NCBI GenBank assembly: GCA_022495005.1
Contig: JAGYXB010000799.1
Coordinates: 62,001 to 126,000, forward strand
Reading direction: 5' to 3'
DNA: 64,000 bases
Source: Rhyacophila brunnea
Lineage: Eukaryota; Arthropoda; Insecta; Trichoptera; Rhyacophilidae
Part shown: positions 12,521 to 24,948 of the stretch, one piece after another
Position numbering within the stretch: the stretch's first letter is position 1
How the letters are laid out: each line of letters opens with the position of its first letter
Program-made: the position numbers and the translations under genes
The notes under the pieces: model-generated
What the model was told of the DNA's origin: nothing
What the model saw: only the letters and a program-made list of their open reading frames with translations
The model's database searches: none

Positions 12521-13689
12521 CATTTCAGTACTATTTCTATCAAGTACAAATTATTTTGATCGTTTAAGCTAGTCAAGTCAAGTTTATATGATTCAACAGA
12601 AAATTCAAAAACGTATATAAAAAGTTCTTTTTATCTTGTTATTATTTTAATGTGTGTTTCTTCCTGAACAATGTCCTATTGGGAATAACCAACAACCATT
12701 CCACGTTAAAAGTATCTTAATAACATAAACTTCACTTCGTGGGAACCCACCCATATGCCCGCATTTAGTTGGAAGATGATATACATTTTAAGGACCAATG
12801 TATAACAATTATATAACACCTACTAATAGATATAAGTGACAATTATTGTCGATGGTTACAACATAGAATCTATCTAAGATATATCCAATTTTAAACGTGG
12901 GACCATTATAAATTCTTAAAACATCATCTTTACATTTTCAATTTTGATGTATTGATTTTGCTCCGAAAAGTTTATTTGTAAACAAAATTTAAAAGGTTTG
13001 AAGACGTGTTCATGTTTGTTTTGGTTCAGAAGCTTTCTCTTTACAAAATGTGACATTATTATAAAATTTTACATTAGATGGATCCCAGACGCTCATTATT
13101 CTCAATAAAGCAGGTACGCAACATACAAACGTGTTGCATTTCTATTCAATTTCATTTCAAACAGCCGGATCCTACAGCACTAATTTCATAGACACGCAAT
13201 TCGTGAGAATGGGAATATAGAAAAGTCATCTAAAATTAATGTGAGAATGAATTGCGACAATCTAATTTCATACCTACTCAAAATTTTTACTAGATAGACT
13301 AAACTAAGGTTACCTAAAATACCAAGTTAAAATAATTGTAGTTATACATAAGCCGAGCATTCGCATGACAGTTTAGGAAAATTATATACGATAGTATCAA
13401 TAACGATATATGACTGGCAAAACTATTAGGTTTCCTATTAATGCAACAACTATAGGCACTAATTATGTATCCAAATAATATGCAGCTCTAATTTATGGGA
13501 AGTTCATTTCACGCGGTACCACAAACATAGTGATGTTTTCAAAATCTCAATTAACAGACTGCGTGACAATTATTATTCGTCTCGTGTTGGTTTGAAAATG
13601 AACGTTTTGCGCAATAGCACCAGTTCTGATCCAGATTTCCCCTGATTAGCGACGGGAAAATTCACTGGCATGACAGCTTTAAATGCCTA
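12521..13689. other. No gene seen
   Basis: AT-rich DNA with short frames only. No terminal repeats or coding motif were noticed. Confidence 0.4.
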
Positions 13690-14250
13690 GGCCCTAGGGG
13701 TACACATCACTAGAGATTGTATTTTACAAAGGGAGCTCGCTAACCCGGATGGGAATAGCTGGAACAACATTTAACTCGATTAGGAGTGTCTTGGACTCAC
13801 TCATAACTGTACTCGGTTAAAGCCAAATACCGTCTATTCGACAATTGCATTCTGACGGTGCTATTTTACGATAGTGAATAATGACAACTTACAAGGCTCA
13901 GAGCAACCGTATTATACTGGGCTTCGAGAACAGATGTTTGCGACTGATACTGGGTATACGATGGCATGACTTTAGAAGTAACAGTAGATAAGAGAGGGAA
14001 CCAAGCAGCCTCCCATCACACTGAGAGTGAAGAGGTGACGTTGGACCTAGCTCGGCTACGAACTACGGACGCCTGAAGAGAACTTCAACATGGCTTGACT
14101 GTTCTTCATCGTTAAATAAGATCTATGGGATGCTGACATGACCTGTAATGACGCAATAACCGGCGACGTGTGATGTCCATATGGTTCAGCTAAGGGACGG
14201 ACAAGAAGCTAAGGCGTCGAAGAAGAAGAAATCATAGTGGCCATCCTGGA
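13690..14250 (+). pseudogene. Decayed non-LTR reverse transcriptase C-terminal fragment
   Basis: Pieces of the C-terminal region of an insect non-LTR endonuclease/reverse transcriptase can be read in shifting frames. RCLRLILGIRWHDF-like coding lies at about 13930-13975. A basic TLRVKR block at about 14020 precedes a TWLGHVLRMP-type segment that is largely scrambled, and ends in a MPEENFNMA-like piece near 14090. Stops and frameshifts are dense, so this is an old 3' fragment. The clade (RTE, CR1 or R4-like) cannot be told from what remains. Similar fragments lie at 16090 and 16970. Confidence 0.6.
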
Positions 14251-14917
14251 CACTTTACAATTGAGGGTTCAGCATTAATTTTAATTCATGATAAATTAAA
14301 ACGTTTGTGGTATTCACGTATCGTAAATTAAAAAAATGCAGTGAATAACAAGTGAACATCAATATTAGTGTCTTATTATTAGTGTTTCTGATTGATACAG
14401 GACTACATCTACACATTGTTTTATCTTTCATGTCCGCGCATCGCCGATCGCGCTATTTTACATGCGTTTTTTTTCTTCAGTAAAACCAGACTTTCAGCAA
14501 AGTTTACACCACACAATATATTTATTCACTACCACGCAACGTGGGAGCACACAAACGCCGGCAATTATACATTTATAAATAATATCATCGCCAAGCATTA
14601 GCAGGACAGGTCAAATCACGTTGCTAACACAAAAATCTATTTTTGTGATATGATAATTTATACAGAATCAATCCAACAGTCAAATTGCGTCGCCAAAGTT
14701 GCCAATGTTCATAATGAATGTTTTAACGTAAAATGACCTGCAAACACAATATATCAATAATTAAAAGAAAACATATATATACGCTCAAAATTATTTCAGT
14801 TAAAAGTTAAACAATTGCAATAAGTATGTAATCGATGTTGCTGAATATGCAGAACCACCCATTTCAGCGCCCAGTAGCAAACTGTGCAATTTAAATTGTC
14901 AGAATTTCACCTACCAA
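14251..14917. other. No gene seen
   Basis: AT-rich sequence with one unrecognised 69-codon plus frame (14392-14601). No repeat structure was noticed. Confidence 0.35.
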
Positions 14918-15005
14918 CACACTACTACATTAAACGATAGGTAGGGGGCCCCACAAAAGATTCTGGCCTGGGGGCCCGCTTCAGGATGTGGGGGCCATGG
15001 CCACG
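14918..15005 (+). repeat. GC-rich module shared with two hAT relics
   Basis: CGATAGGTAGGGGGCCCC followed by GGCCTGGGGGCCCGCTTCAG closely matches 20620-20690 inside the hAT relic at 19966. A shortened form lies, inverted, at 35865-35905 in the hAT relic at 35354. Here it stands alone, so it is probably a fragment of the same family. Confidence 0.55.
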
Positions 15006-16089
15006 GCCTGAATATAATGGACCTTGTTATTTACCATAAACTACAATATTCCACAGGTTTTTATAAGACGTAGTTAATATTTTAAATAACAATGTTATTT
15101 TAAAACGTTGACAAAATTGTGTCATTATCATTATTTAACCTTGGGGTCAGGACTTGATTAGAATTATTGCAAATACACAACAGAATCTACCTTTCTTAAT
15201 TGAAAAGAGACATGATATTATGAAATATATACCTACCATAAAATTAGCATCATAATAATGATGTAGGACTAGGTGGTATCGTTATGAATGAAACGGGCGT
15301 ACCCATCCTTGGTGTGCGGAATCGCACTACAGTATACTTACGGTTACGTTAAGACGTGTACAAAAAAAAACTGTTTACAAGTTTCTGAATATTGCACGGT
15401 AAATCATATTATTGTAATAGTAATTGATGTTAAAAATATTATTATGTATAAATAATTATCCCACACTGTGTGCTGCCTCTGCCAGTGCAACATTAAAAAT
15501 TTACAACGGATATCTCTACATTGCGTATGTGTTCAATAGGGATGAAACATTAACAATATTACATTAAGTGATTAGGTACCCACCTCCAGTATAAATAGTA
15601 GTGCTGGCTAATAATAGGTGTGCATTGCCCATTACAAAATTGCTTGGTATTTTTAGCGTGGTCAGTTTTCGCGCTGGGCTAAAAATATGCCGAATAATCG
15701 AATAGACAACATTGGACGTGGAGAGAGACCATTGCTTATCGATTCGTTGCCCCACATCGGCCATGATTGATGATGATTGCATTAATTTCCCGTTTCGCGA
15801 TGTTACGTCGTGTGGACGCAATGATGACGGATGACTGCCATGCGATGAATGAAATTTTCAACTCGATTCATCCTCTTATTCATATTCTATTTTAATGTAT
15901 TCTTTCGCCAAAAATCTTCAATCGACATAAAAATGTCCGGTCCGACGTCGTATTCTGACATTATAAGCGACACGGGACAGTCTAACTAAACTAAATCACA
16001 AGGACAGTAACCTTTTTTCCTATTCAAATACATCTCAGAAGAGCAAAACATTACCAAAATACGTAAAAAGTCTCTCGTCTAACAAATAT
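15006..16089. other. No gene established; one CpG-richer patch
   Basis: At 15640-15850 the DNA is CpG-richer. A minus-strand frame of 85 codons (15564-15821) ends near a donor-like GGAG|GTGGGT. It resembles no protein I know. An exon is possible but unsupported. Confidence 0.3.
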
Positions 16090-16385
16090 GTAAATAATAA
16101 TATGTCTCCGAGACTTGGACGATAAAAGCAAGATAAAAACTGGAGACGGATGTTGAAAGTCTCGTGGACGGCTAACCGAGTCCATCATCAGCGAACTTCA
16201 GATTCGAGACAGTGGTACTTGATTAGGTCGAAGATCAGAGATAGCGAGGAACAGCTCTTTCCAGATGGATGTACCAAATCAAGAATGCCACGGGGCTTCC
16301 ACTGACACAAGCTTAATGCAAACAGGGATGGACCCAAACCGTGAAGGCTGACCCGTCAGTCAAATCACCGACCCTTATCCAGACG
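16090..16385 (+). pseudogene. Decayed non-LTR reverse transcriptase fragment
   Basis: SETWTIKA (about 16110) matches the CETWTL-type motif at the C-terminal end of insect non-LTR polymerases. It is followed near 16265 by RWMYQIKNATGLPLTQA, a typical conserved tail segment. Frameshifts and stops interrupt the pieces. It is too eroded for a clade call. Confidence 0.6.
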
Positions 16386-16969
16386 CTAATATAGAGCAAG
16401 TACTAACATCCCCCCCTTTTATGACGGAACGTATATGGATGCCGCTCCGCGCGTTATCGGTCATAAAAACCGATTTTCCACGCATTTGGTTGACGTTACC
16501 CCGAATTCACAGAGTTCATTCTTCCTTATTTGAAAGTGTTTTACTAAGTAGAATTCGCTTTTCAGCCACCATATCAAGATGGACTTTTGATCATTTAATA
16601 TTTAATACCCCTTCAATGTACACGCGTTGTATAATGAAAGAAATAATAATATGCATTTCATTCGCCGTGAACTTTGGACTGTAACGACCTCCGTATCAAA
16701 GCAGTTAGACGTATTCTAAATATGTACCTACTTCGAAACTTTTGCACACGTACTGTGTACTAATCAAACACAACATTGTACCTACACCTTCTTTGTAATT
16801 TCTACTGTGTCAATAAATCAATTCACCAAAACGGTGTTTATCCTGAAGCAACCCCTCCACTACCAAAAAACCAAAGGGCGGTTTATTAGTACCTACATAC
16901 AATTTTTGAAAACATTTCAAGTATAATGTTCCAACTGAAGGAATTTTCAATTTAATTGTTGCGATCAAT
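16386..16969. other. No gene seen
   Basis: A CpG-containing patch (16420-16520) carries an 87-codon plus frame of no recognisable family. The rest is AT-rich. Confidence 0.35.
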
Positions 16970-17320
16970 CAATGCTTGAGGCAAATACTGGATGTGCAAT
17001 GGTATGACTAAAATAACGAGAAAATAAGAAAGCGGGCCATGCACCTTCTCGTCAGATCGTAGGCGAAGAAGAGTCATGGACCTGGCTCGGCCACATGCTA
17101 CGGATGCCTCTTGACAGTCTCAACTTGGTCCGCCTTTTTTTCAAGTCAGCCGGATTCCGGCATCATGGAAGGCCGCTGAATCTCATCAACAGGGGGTATA
17201 TATAGCGGAGCTACAGGATACTGCCACGACCTGGTAAGACGCAAAAAGACTGGCAAGCAACAGAGATTCTTAGGGGCAATATGCTTCACACAACGAGAGG
17301 AAATAAGGAAGCATAAGTTT
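16970..17320 (+). pseudogene. Decayed non-LTR reverse transcriptase fragment
   Basis: LRQILDVQWYD (about 16978) corresponds to the RILGIRWYDF-type motif. A GHMLRMP-type segment follows near 17088 and a WGNMLHTTR-like tail near 17275. These appear in the expected order but in different frames. It is a 3' fragment of the same general type as the 13690 relic and, like it, cannot be functional. Confidence 0.6.
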
Positions 17321-18597
17321 AGTCATCCTACTGCAGTGTGGTTGCCAACGTTTTTTAGTTAAGTATATGAAATATTTTGTAAAATCTTGAAAGTAAATCT
17401 AGCCAACAAAAATGACCTACCATTCTTACTTTACGTCTAATGAACTGATTTAGGAGTTACCTATTCATTGTTTTTTTAATGTTTAAAAAAATTAACAACC
17501 ATAAACCGAATATTAACCAATCTAAACTTTCGTAATGCTTCATTGTTTTTATTAATAGGTCACGCGATTTTTTTCGTACCTACTCAAATACACAGGTAAC
17601 CCACCCCCGCCCACCTAACAAATTGTACATTCATTATTTTGTAAGCTTTTGTAAATTCTTACGAAACCCGCCACTAGCTCTCGGAACCCCCTGGGAATCA
17701 CTGTCTTACGGTATAAATGTCACTTACTAAAAAGGTAGGAGTGTTTGAATTGATTTAAAACAAATTTAAAATTCATTTCAGGGGTGTCATAAGAATCCGT
17801 TCTTAGATCCGAGCCTTACTTTAAGCCCGATGTCGATTCCTATTAAGATTTTAACAATTAAGAGAAATTGTAAAAAACACATGTCGATAAAAATGTATTT
17901 TTAATTGAAAGCCGGTAAGTACAGATGAATTACCGATTAATTAAAAAAAACTTATTTAATGAAATGTGTTCAGGCAATGGATACAATAGTTCACGATTCC
18001 GACTTCATAATCATAATTTGAGTTTGAAATTTAATTTGTGCGCATGCGCGATCCCAGAATAGTTGTTTGATAGTTTCAAATGCAATTCATGAATTTTACA
18101 TGTATATTATAAAAACTCGTAATATTTGATAATTTGACATCGTATTACGGGCAATTCAAAATAGATATGGTTGTTTTGTGATATCATTATGAGTCATTTG
18201 AAAGCAGTTAGAAGGGTTCAGAGCACGTACCTACCTACCTATCTTCCTAAACGGAAGCCTCGTTTGACCAGTGAGAAAATAATTACATCGCCGTAAAACC
18301 GGTGAAAATGCGCAAGTTTGTAGACAATTCACGATTTTGCTGGAGGAAACAAATCTTGGTCATCAAGAAAAGAATCCAGTCAAATATCTTCAACCAAAAT
18401 TTCTGTGGATAAAAGAAATAAACATCAAAACACCAAGCCTTTCCATCGTGGGACACACTAACATATTATATACTTAGTATAAAAAAAAACATATTATATT
18501 ATTGTGACAATGCCGCAGTTAATTATTTTTTCAATATCTGACCCATATTATCATCATTATCTATTGCTTATTTAAATACCTGGCGGCACGAGTTAGG
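17321..18597. other. No gene seen
   Basis: AT-rich DNA with only short frames and no terminal repeats noticed. Confidence 0.4.
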
Positions 18598-18598
18598 T

Positions 18599-18629
18599 CA
18601 GGGTCGGGTCGGGTCGGGTCGGGTCGGGA
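18599..18629 (+). repeat. GGGTC pentanucleotide repeat, potential G-quadruplex
   Basis: Six GGG runs, five of the six GGG runs followed by TC, occupy 18601-18628. Four or more such runs with two-base loops meet the usual G-quadruplex pattern. A single TTAGG unit (the insect telomere repeat) lies a few bases upstream at about 18593, but one unit does not make a telomeric array. Confidence 0.85.
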
Positions 18630-19957
18630 GAGAATACTATATGTACTATACACTGTATGTATAGTATACAATATACAGCCTCCCTACAGCGTTATGTAAA
18701 TGTAGCACGCGTCACAAACACATCGCAGTGTATCCGGCGCTAACCGGGAATATCGAGTGAAAGAAATAAATTGAAGAATCTAACCGTACTACAATGATAG
18801 AGGCAATGGAACAGTAGTTACATTACTATAATTTATAATTATAATATTAGGAGTGACTATGTGACATAGTTATGCCGCGTGTACATTAATGGTTCAAGCA
18901 ACAATAAGAATTGAAGGAATAGAAAGATAATTATTATAAACATGTTTTCTGATGGCTCAGAACTCATTTTTTTCTTCTTCAGTTGGTATAGCAAAGAAGT
19001 GTTAAAAGCAAAAGACCTATTCTCCACTGGAGGCCCATTATGATCTTATTACGATCGGACATGGTCAAAAAATATATCTATTACTAGAATATATTGAGAA
19101 CCTTCATCATCATTTAAATTTACAGATAATGGCTGTGGTTTAAAAAAAATGGTGAGTAGCCCTTTTGTTTTTAACATAAGTCAGTTAATACAAAAGAGTA
19201 CGATTCCGATAGCTTCCAACCGTTAGTTAGTTAGTAGGTACGCGTCGTAAGTCGTTTGAAGAATAAGGCTTGAATCGTGTCATTATTCGAGTAAAAGTAA
19301 AATATTAACACCAATTATTTCTGTTTATTAACTATAATACTAATTATGGTAAATGTTATGATGCTTGGTGTAAAAATGCAAGGTCGAGATGCTGGTAAAC
19401 TGTTAGTAAAACATGTATATCTAATACGGAATATTAAATTTAATGATGCGAAGAGAGTAAAGATGAGATTTAGAAATTAAAGGCTACGGCAATAAATTTT
19501 TAAACATAATATCCGAGTTTTGCGAAAATGTGTATTAAAATGCGAATTGGTCTTTGAATGGAAAACGTAATCATTTGTTTACTTACTGACTTTAGAACAG
19601 GGCGGGAGAGACGCACTTGCACTCGACTGAAAAAACTAATGCAGCTGCGCGAATCGATACGCTTCTCCGACTGCTAACACAATGGTGTTTAAAAATAGGA
19701 AACATAATAACATTATTGCTGCCAGATGAGAGGGGATTACTATTTGAAAAAGCACGATCTATAATATTTATTTTTATTTATTAATTTAAAATCAATTTCT
19801 CAGTCAATATAATAGTGTCGGAAATATACCCTTGGCCTTGCAGTTCCAATAAAATTAAGTATACCTACTGGATAACTTCCTGTTATTTTGTTTACTTTTA
19901 TAAACGACAGAAAGCTGCAATTACATAAATATAAGCCAAGCCCAGTAACACAACACC
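18630..19957. other. No gene seen
   Basis: The stretch begins with a small palindromic TATGTACTATACACTGTATG region. It is otherwise AT-rich, with a short CpG patch at 19600-19670. No coding motif was noticed. Confidence 0.4.
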
Positions 19958-19965
19958 AATTAAGT

Positions 19966-20976
19966 CAGCGATTTCCAAACTGGGAGGCGCGGAGTGTTGC
20001 AAAGGGAGGCGCGAAATGTTAAACACAATTAATGTAGCTACAGGTTTGCAGTTTGCAAATTCATAGTTTATAAAACGGCCGCTAGTTATAAACTAAATAA
20101 AAAACAGTCCTATAAAAGGTTGTTTGCAAACCTGTCTGAAAATATGGAGACTAATTTGATAATACCTCACTTCTATACTATTGTGAAGCGCGCTGACTAT
20201 CTCGTGAAAAAATGAAATAAAAGGGTCAAATCATAATGTTGAAATTTGAGGCAAATTTGTTTAGGAACGATAATTCTGTTGTTAAACTTGTCTATTAAAT
20301 TGGAGCTTTGGAAATCAAAATTACAAAAAAAAAGTTCGCCACGTTTCCACTTTTAAATGATTTCTGTGCCAGATTATATTGAAGGAAACAAAAATCTATT
20401 TACTGAGTTCTTAGTTACTTTGCTAATGCACTTTTCAAATTATTTTATTAATAGTAAAAAGGCGCTGCTTTATTTCAGGGCTATTAAATATTTTAAATAT
20501 GAGGTTGTGCGTTGCAATTTAATGTGACACCTATATTATGATGATTGATATACTTAAAACTCCCGTGTATAATTTAGGAAACACTACATTAGAGAACCAC
20601 ACAGCCCTTAACCTCAGCGATAGGTAGGTGGGCCCGCCAAAGATCGTGGCCTGGGGGCCCGCTTCAGGATATGGGGCCCATGATAGAATCCATTTGTCAA
20701 TGAACGATGATGAATTTGGATTGACTACTATTGAAATTGATTGTGCTAATAAATAAGCACATGCATCGCATGAAAAACACATTAATTTAAAAACGAATAT
20801 AATATAAGTAAGTAGAGTACAATCTTGTTTATTTTTATATATTTTTTTTCATTTGTGTATTAGTACATTGTTGACTATTTAAAATGGTCTTATTATTTAA
20901 TGAAATAAAGGGGGGGAGTCGCCAAGATTAGATTTTTTTAAAGGGAGGCTAGTAACATAAAGTTTGGAAACCACTG
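19966..20976 (+). mobile_element. hAT transposon relic (family 1, copy 1)
   Basis: The ends are CAGCGATTTCCAAACT and, inverted, CAGTGGTTTCCAAACT. The flanks AATTAAGT (19958-19965) and ACTTAAGT (20977-20984) are an 8-bp duplication with one mismatch, as expected for hAT. The interior keeps traces of a ZBED5-like transposase: a LELWKSKLQKKKFATF-type segment near 20295, NLFTEFLVTLLMHF near 20390, and GLTTIE near 20715 joined to a tail (HEKHINLK) by an internal deletion. The frames are broken. The same family lies inverted at 35354-36693 with a different deletion. Confidence 0.85.
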
Positions 20977-20984
20977 ACTTAAGT

Positions 20985-21320
20985 TAATTGTGTGGATAAA
21001 CACCCTAAGGAAATTCAAACACATCTTGGAATAATACTTACAATGTTTTAAATTGATTTGAGATCGCATTTACGACTTGATTCGAGCTGACGGATAGTTG
21101 TTACAATATAATATGTCACGTATAATTATAAAATTGATTCCGTTTGACAGAGATAACATGAGCTGGATTGTTCTATCACATTAAGAAAAACTGAAATTCT
21201 ACTAATTGACGAAGCTGTCGACCTGTCACATAATTGCCATGATTATTACTGTAATGAAAATAATGAAAAGATATTAATGCATCTATACTCTGTGTGTCCT
21301 GTGTCATAAAAGTAAACGTG
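20985..21320. other. No gene seen
   Basis: Short AT-rich spacer between two elements. Nothing recognised. Confidence 0.4.
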
Positions 21321-21481
21321 AGACCCGTTTCACACGGGACATCTGTGTGGCGCTATAAATGGAATTATAAATGAACTTGACACTCGTGTGTCCCCCGTCT
21401 GAACGCGCCCATTCAGTTGTGTAAATGCGGAATCTCGCCACGTCGCTGGCGCAACACAGATGTCCAGTATGAAACGGGTCT
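21321..21481. mobile_element. MITE with AGACCCGTTTCA ends
   Basis: The left end AGACCCGTTTCACACGGGAC and the inverted right end AGACCCGTTTCATACTGGAC share about 27 of 30 positions, continuing into ATCTGTGTKGCGC. No clear target duplication is visible, so the superfamily is not assigned. At 161 bp it is noncoding; the minus-strand frame across it is chance. Confidence 0.75.
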
Positions 21482-21734
21482 TAAGACAAGCGAAAATTTT
21501 AGGGGAGCATAGACAATATTGGAGAATTGTGATTATGATGAATCTACGATAATTAAAAGGTTGGACTGAAATGGTCTCCTTTATTTTATTACGGAAATAA
21601 TAATCCTTTCTAAAGTCGGTTAAAGAATATAAAACATATTTGACAAATGTTCTTATCAAATGGTTTAGAGTATTATTTTATTTAGTATAGTACAATTTAG
21701 AAAACGCTTGAGAGAGTATTATAAGAACCATTAG

Positions 21735-21925
21735 TTAAAATTTGTCATAATTAAGTATGGTACCTTTAGCATTGTGGCTGTGTGCGTGGGCGCTAAACCC
21801 GAGAAGCAGGTTCGATTCCTGCGGGGTGGGTGACTTACTTTTTTCAAAAATTATGTATGTTCAATAATTATAATGTTACATTCTTAAATCTTTTGAATTA
21901 TTCGTTGAATAAAAAAAGTAATTGA
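21735..21925 (+). mobile_element. tRNA-derived SINE-like unit, copy 1
   Basis: AATTTGTCATAATTAAGTA precedes a tRNA-like head (about 21758-21832) with a B box GGTTCGATTCC. A T-rich run follows, then a body starting ATTATGTATGTTCAATAATT. The same order (AATTTGTCG or AATTGTCG leader, tRNA-like head, T run, ATTATGTAT body) is seen at 24140 and 33899. The head does not fold into an acceptable cloverleaf, so it is not a functional tRNA gene. Confidence 0.6.
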
Positions 21926-22022
21926 TTTACAGTGCTCGAAAGAGAAAATCTTATGAATCGGAGCGCTGAATAATCATTCAAAAATATTTTTCGTATATCA
22001 TAAGGGCGATATGCCTAATAAT

Positions 22023-22556
22023 CAGGGATTCATTTATACTTGAAGGGGCTCTGCGCTTAAACACATTTACCCCCCCCCCCCCCAATACAACATTAAAATG
22101 TAGTTTTTTTTTAATGAGTACCCACTCATTTTTGCAAAATCACTCATTTTTCGTCAATTTTCTACTCGGGCTCTTATCTTCAAAATTCTAGAAGCACGTA
22201 CAATTGTGTATTCCTTCGCTGCAAGGTTCTTTTGTGATTTCAAATTATTTTTCAGGTTCCGGAGACCTACTAATTTAAGGTCCTGGACCTGTAGCCCCTT
22301 TAGCCCTTTTTGTCAACACATCCTGAAGTCCGAACAGCGTAGTCCGAACAACTGTAGGACTAATCATTAATAAATAATATACACAGTTTCTTAGCTCCGT
22401 TGGCGATTTTTTTTCCCAAGATTCAGTTCTTACAACTTTAAAAACTACATACCTACATGCTATATTATCTCAATAACATGAAACGGAACGTAATTTTCAA
22501 AGAATCCACAAACGGGAACGGCGCTCCGGTGCGTTCCGGTCTATTTCGAACCCTGA
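22023..22556. mobile_element. Possible hAT-like relic with a poly-C run inside
   Basis: The left CAGGGATTCATTTATAC and, inverted from 22556, CAGGGTTCGAAATAGACC are hAT-style ends. The 8-bp flanks do not match cleanly (a TAATAAT string occurs near both), so the pairing is uncertain. A 14-base C run lies at 22070-22083. Confidence 0.35.
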
Positions 22557-22685
22557 CATAATAATAATACCAATAACTATTATGAATTAATAGTAAAAAT
22601 ATACCAGACTAGACACGACTTATGTATTTTTATTGCAATTCACTGTAAATGGTAATATCGGAAATAATCAAAAATGTCATTGTTA

Positions 22686-22836
22686 TGCCGGGTCCACACC
22701 GAAAACAAGTCGCGCGACAACTCGTTAAATTTTACGATAAGCATGATAATTATCGTAAAATTTCTTAAGCAATTATGATAATTATCGTAAAATTTAACGA
22801 GTTGTCGCGCGACTTGTTGCCGGTGTGGCCGCACTT
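22686..22836. mobile_element. Fold-back MITE, copy 3
   Basis: A 151-bp palindrome with TCGCGCGACA arms and the AATTTTACGATAA core. Its two termini differ: the left is TGCCGGGTCCACACC, the right, read inward, AAGTGCGGCCACACC. The flanks are TTA (22683-22685) and TTA (22837-22839). The copy at 60132 is almost the same sequence inverted, which confirms these asymmetric ends as real. Confidence 0.85.
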
Positions 22837-22839
22837 TTA

Positions 22840-23770
22840 CTGTTGTCCATTGTTAATTATTTATCTAGTAAACTTACGCATTACCTACAATTTTCAGACC
22901 AAGCATTCAAAGCTCTGGTTATTATGGCGTATAATGAATGACACTGAGACGCACGGTGTACAGCAGTGCCCAACTAATAAATTAACGCATACCTCGCAGT
23001 TGGAAGTGAAAATCATTAATTAAATATGATTATTAGGTACTATTGTCTATCAATAGATAGATGCGTATGCTGTAAGAATTCAGCAAGCATCACATATACG
23101 TCAGTAGGCACGCAATCAATACGAGTAACTGATGAGCTAAACGAGGGATAGGTAACCTTTTCATACTTATGGGCGCCATTTTACATTTAGTTTCAATATT
23201 AGGGCCACCGCAAGTGTTCAACGGAAGATAGTGTTACAAAAATATTTAAAGTAAGAAAAATACAAACGTTATTTATGAAAACGAAACAGAATGACATGAG
23301 TAAAAAACGTTTTAATAATTAGAATAAAAACAATACACAGTTTAGTCATCAGTGCCTTTCTCCCTACCAAATGTGATTTTTGCGGCTGGTTTCCCTTAGC
23401 CATTTTATTTTTATAAAATTTAAAACCAGTCGTGTAAGTTTGAATTGAAACAAGCATATGTTTTCATCTGTCAGCTGGGGAGAGAATTTTTATTTTTAAA
23501 ACTAAAAGCAGAAAAATATGCTTGTTTCCAAATGTTTTATATTGTACTCGAAAATATCTTATATAGTTAATTTTGTATGTCATTGATGTCGACATTAAAA
23601 TTCACTTCTCTCACAAGGCCTCTACAATGAGCCCGATACATCTAGGAAAAGATGGAAAGACACACGGTGATAACCCAAAAATATATCACAGTATCAACAA
23701 AAATGCCCTTATATGTTTGCCACCTAACTGCAGATACAGATTTTCCACATATAAAATGATTTTTATTAAC
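22840..23770. other. No gene seen; one hAT-like end
   Basis: GAGGGATAGGTAACCTTTTCA at about 23144 resembles a hAT 5' end of the CAGGGGTAGGCAACC type, but no matching right end was found. The frames nearby are unrecognised. Confidence 0.3.
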
Positions 23771-23955
23771 TATTTCTTTTATTCAACGAATAATTCACAA
23801 TATTTAAGAATGTACCATTCTAATTAATAAACTTACATAATTCTTACATAATATAGCAAAATAGAAAAAAAATCTTTTTCTAAAAAAGAGTGTTCAATAA
23901 TTATTATAATGGTACATTCTTAAATCTTTTGAATTATTTGTTGAATAAAAGAAGT
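23771..23955. repeat. Two inverted copies of the SINE-like body
   Basis: At 23892-23955 (plus) and 23771-23823 (minus) the same roughly 55-bp sequence occurs, containing GGTACATTCTTAAAT and TTGAATAAAAGAA. The two copies face each other about 70 bp apart and could form a hairpin. A third copy is the body of the SINE-like unit at 21862-21918. Confidence 0.75.
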
Positions 23956-24139
23956 GGTTAATTAAAATTATTAGCAAGTTCAAATAAGTTGCAACAGAAA
24001 ATATTGGAGAGATCCGTGACGTCGGTTAGTAATTAAAGTAATAAATACTTTAATTTAGAATACAAAAATCAATCCCCTACCGTAACTCAATTTGGAGACC
24101 ACTAATGAGCAAGTATTAATAAAAAGCTAAAATAGTTAA

Positions 24140-24310
24140 AATTTGTCGCGGTAGTGCACAAGGGCGCGATACCCAAGAGACGCATGTACGATCCCTGCCG
24201 GGTGTCTTACTTTTTTTCGAAAAAGATATTTTCTATTGGCTATATTTTCTCATGAGTGTTTTCAGAATTATGTATATAAAACTACATGTGTAGATTGTTG
24301 AATGTGTATT
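24140..24310 (+). mobile_element. tRNA-derived SINE-like unit, copy 2
   Basis: AATTTGTCGCGGTAGTGCAC leads into a head with a degenerate B box (GTACGATCCCTGCC) and the same GGGTGTC(TTAC)TTTTTTTC ending seen in the other copies. An ATTATGTATA body start follows near 24268. It is more eroded than copies 1 and 3. Confidence 0.5.
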
Positions 24311-24948
24311 GAAACTTACGTTAGTAAGGCCAACTACTTACATGAGCCGTCGGTTGCCGACCACTATGCTAAACTCTAAATATAAATGATGGATCTATCT
24401 ACCGTGCCATTGTAGCACATATGTACCTATGTGTTATACTGAGACAGGTAAGTGATTAATTTGCAATCAATCAAGAGATGAGATTAATTCTCCAGACATG
24501 AGCTCAAATAATCATTTGAGCAATAAAATATTTTACTAAGTTCTTATACATAGACAAAATCATGTGGCTATAATACGAATTCCTTTGTATCTATCCAATA
24601 CCGAAAGGTATGTAGGAAATTTAACTTTGGCAGAATGTTAGCTACAAAAATAATTTTGTTTCATTCGTTCACAATAAATAAAATGTGGGCATGGCCGTGA
24701 ATGTTTATCTATTATACAGATTATACATCATGCTATCATTGAATTAGGCTTTTGTGATACCTTATTAAAAGGCTGACCACAAGTCCCGCTTTGAACGGGT
24801 TGACTCCGTTTCAAAAGCACATTTCGGCCATTCCGTCGTTTTTACGAAAGTAGGTATAGTCCCAATTTGAAAAAAATCTGGTTAGTAAAAGCATTAATAA
24901 AAGTTTCTCAATTCTAGTGTATATTTATATACTTAATATATTTTAACG

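Noticed and set aside
15564..15821. 85-codon minus-strand frame ending near a donor-like site
   Set aside because: There is no homology I recognise and no acceptor or partner exon; a donor-like sequence alone is expected by chance.
18590..18630. Telomeric array
   Set aside because: Only one TTAGG unit is present beside the GGGTC tract, which is not a telomere repeat.
22640..22834. Two similar minus-strand frames at 22640-22834 and 60068-60283
   Set aside because: Both are translations of the same fold-back MITE, so their similarity reflects the repeat and not a protein family.
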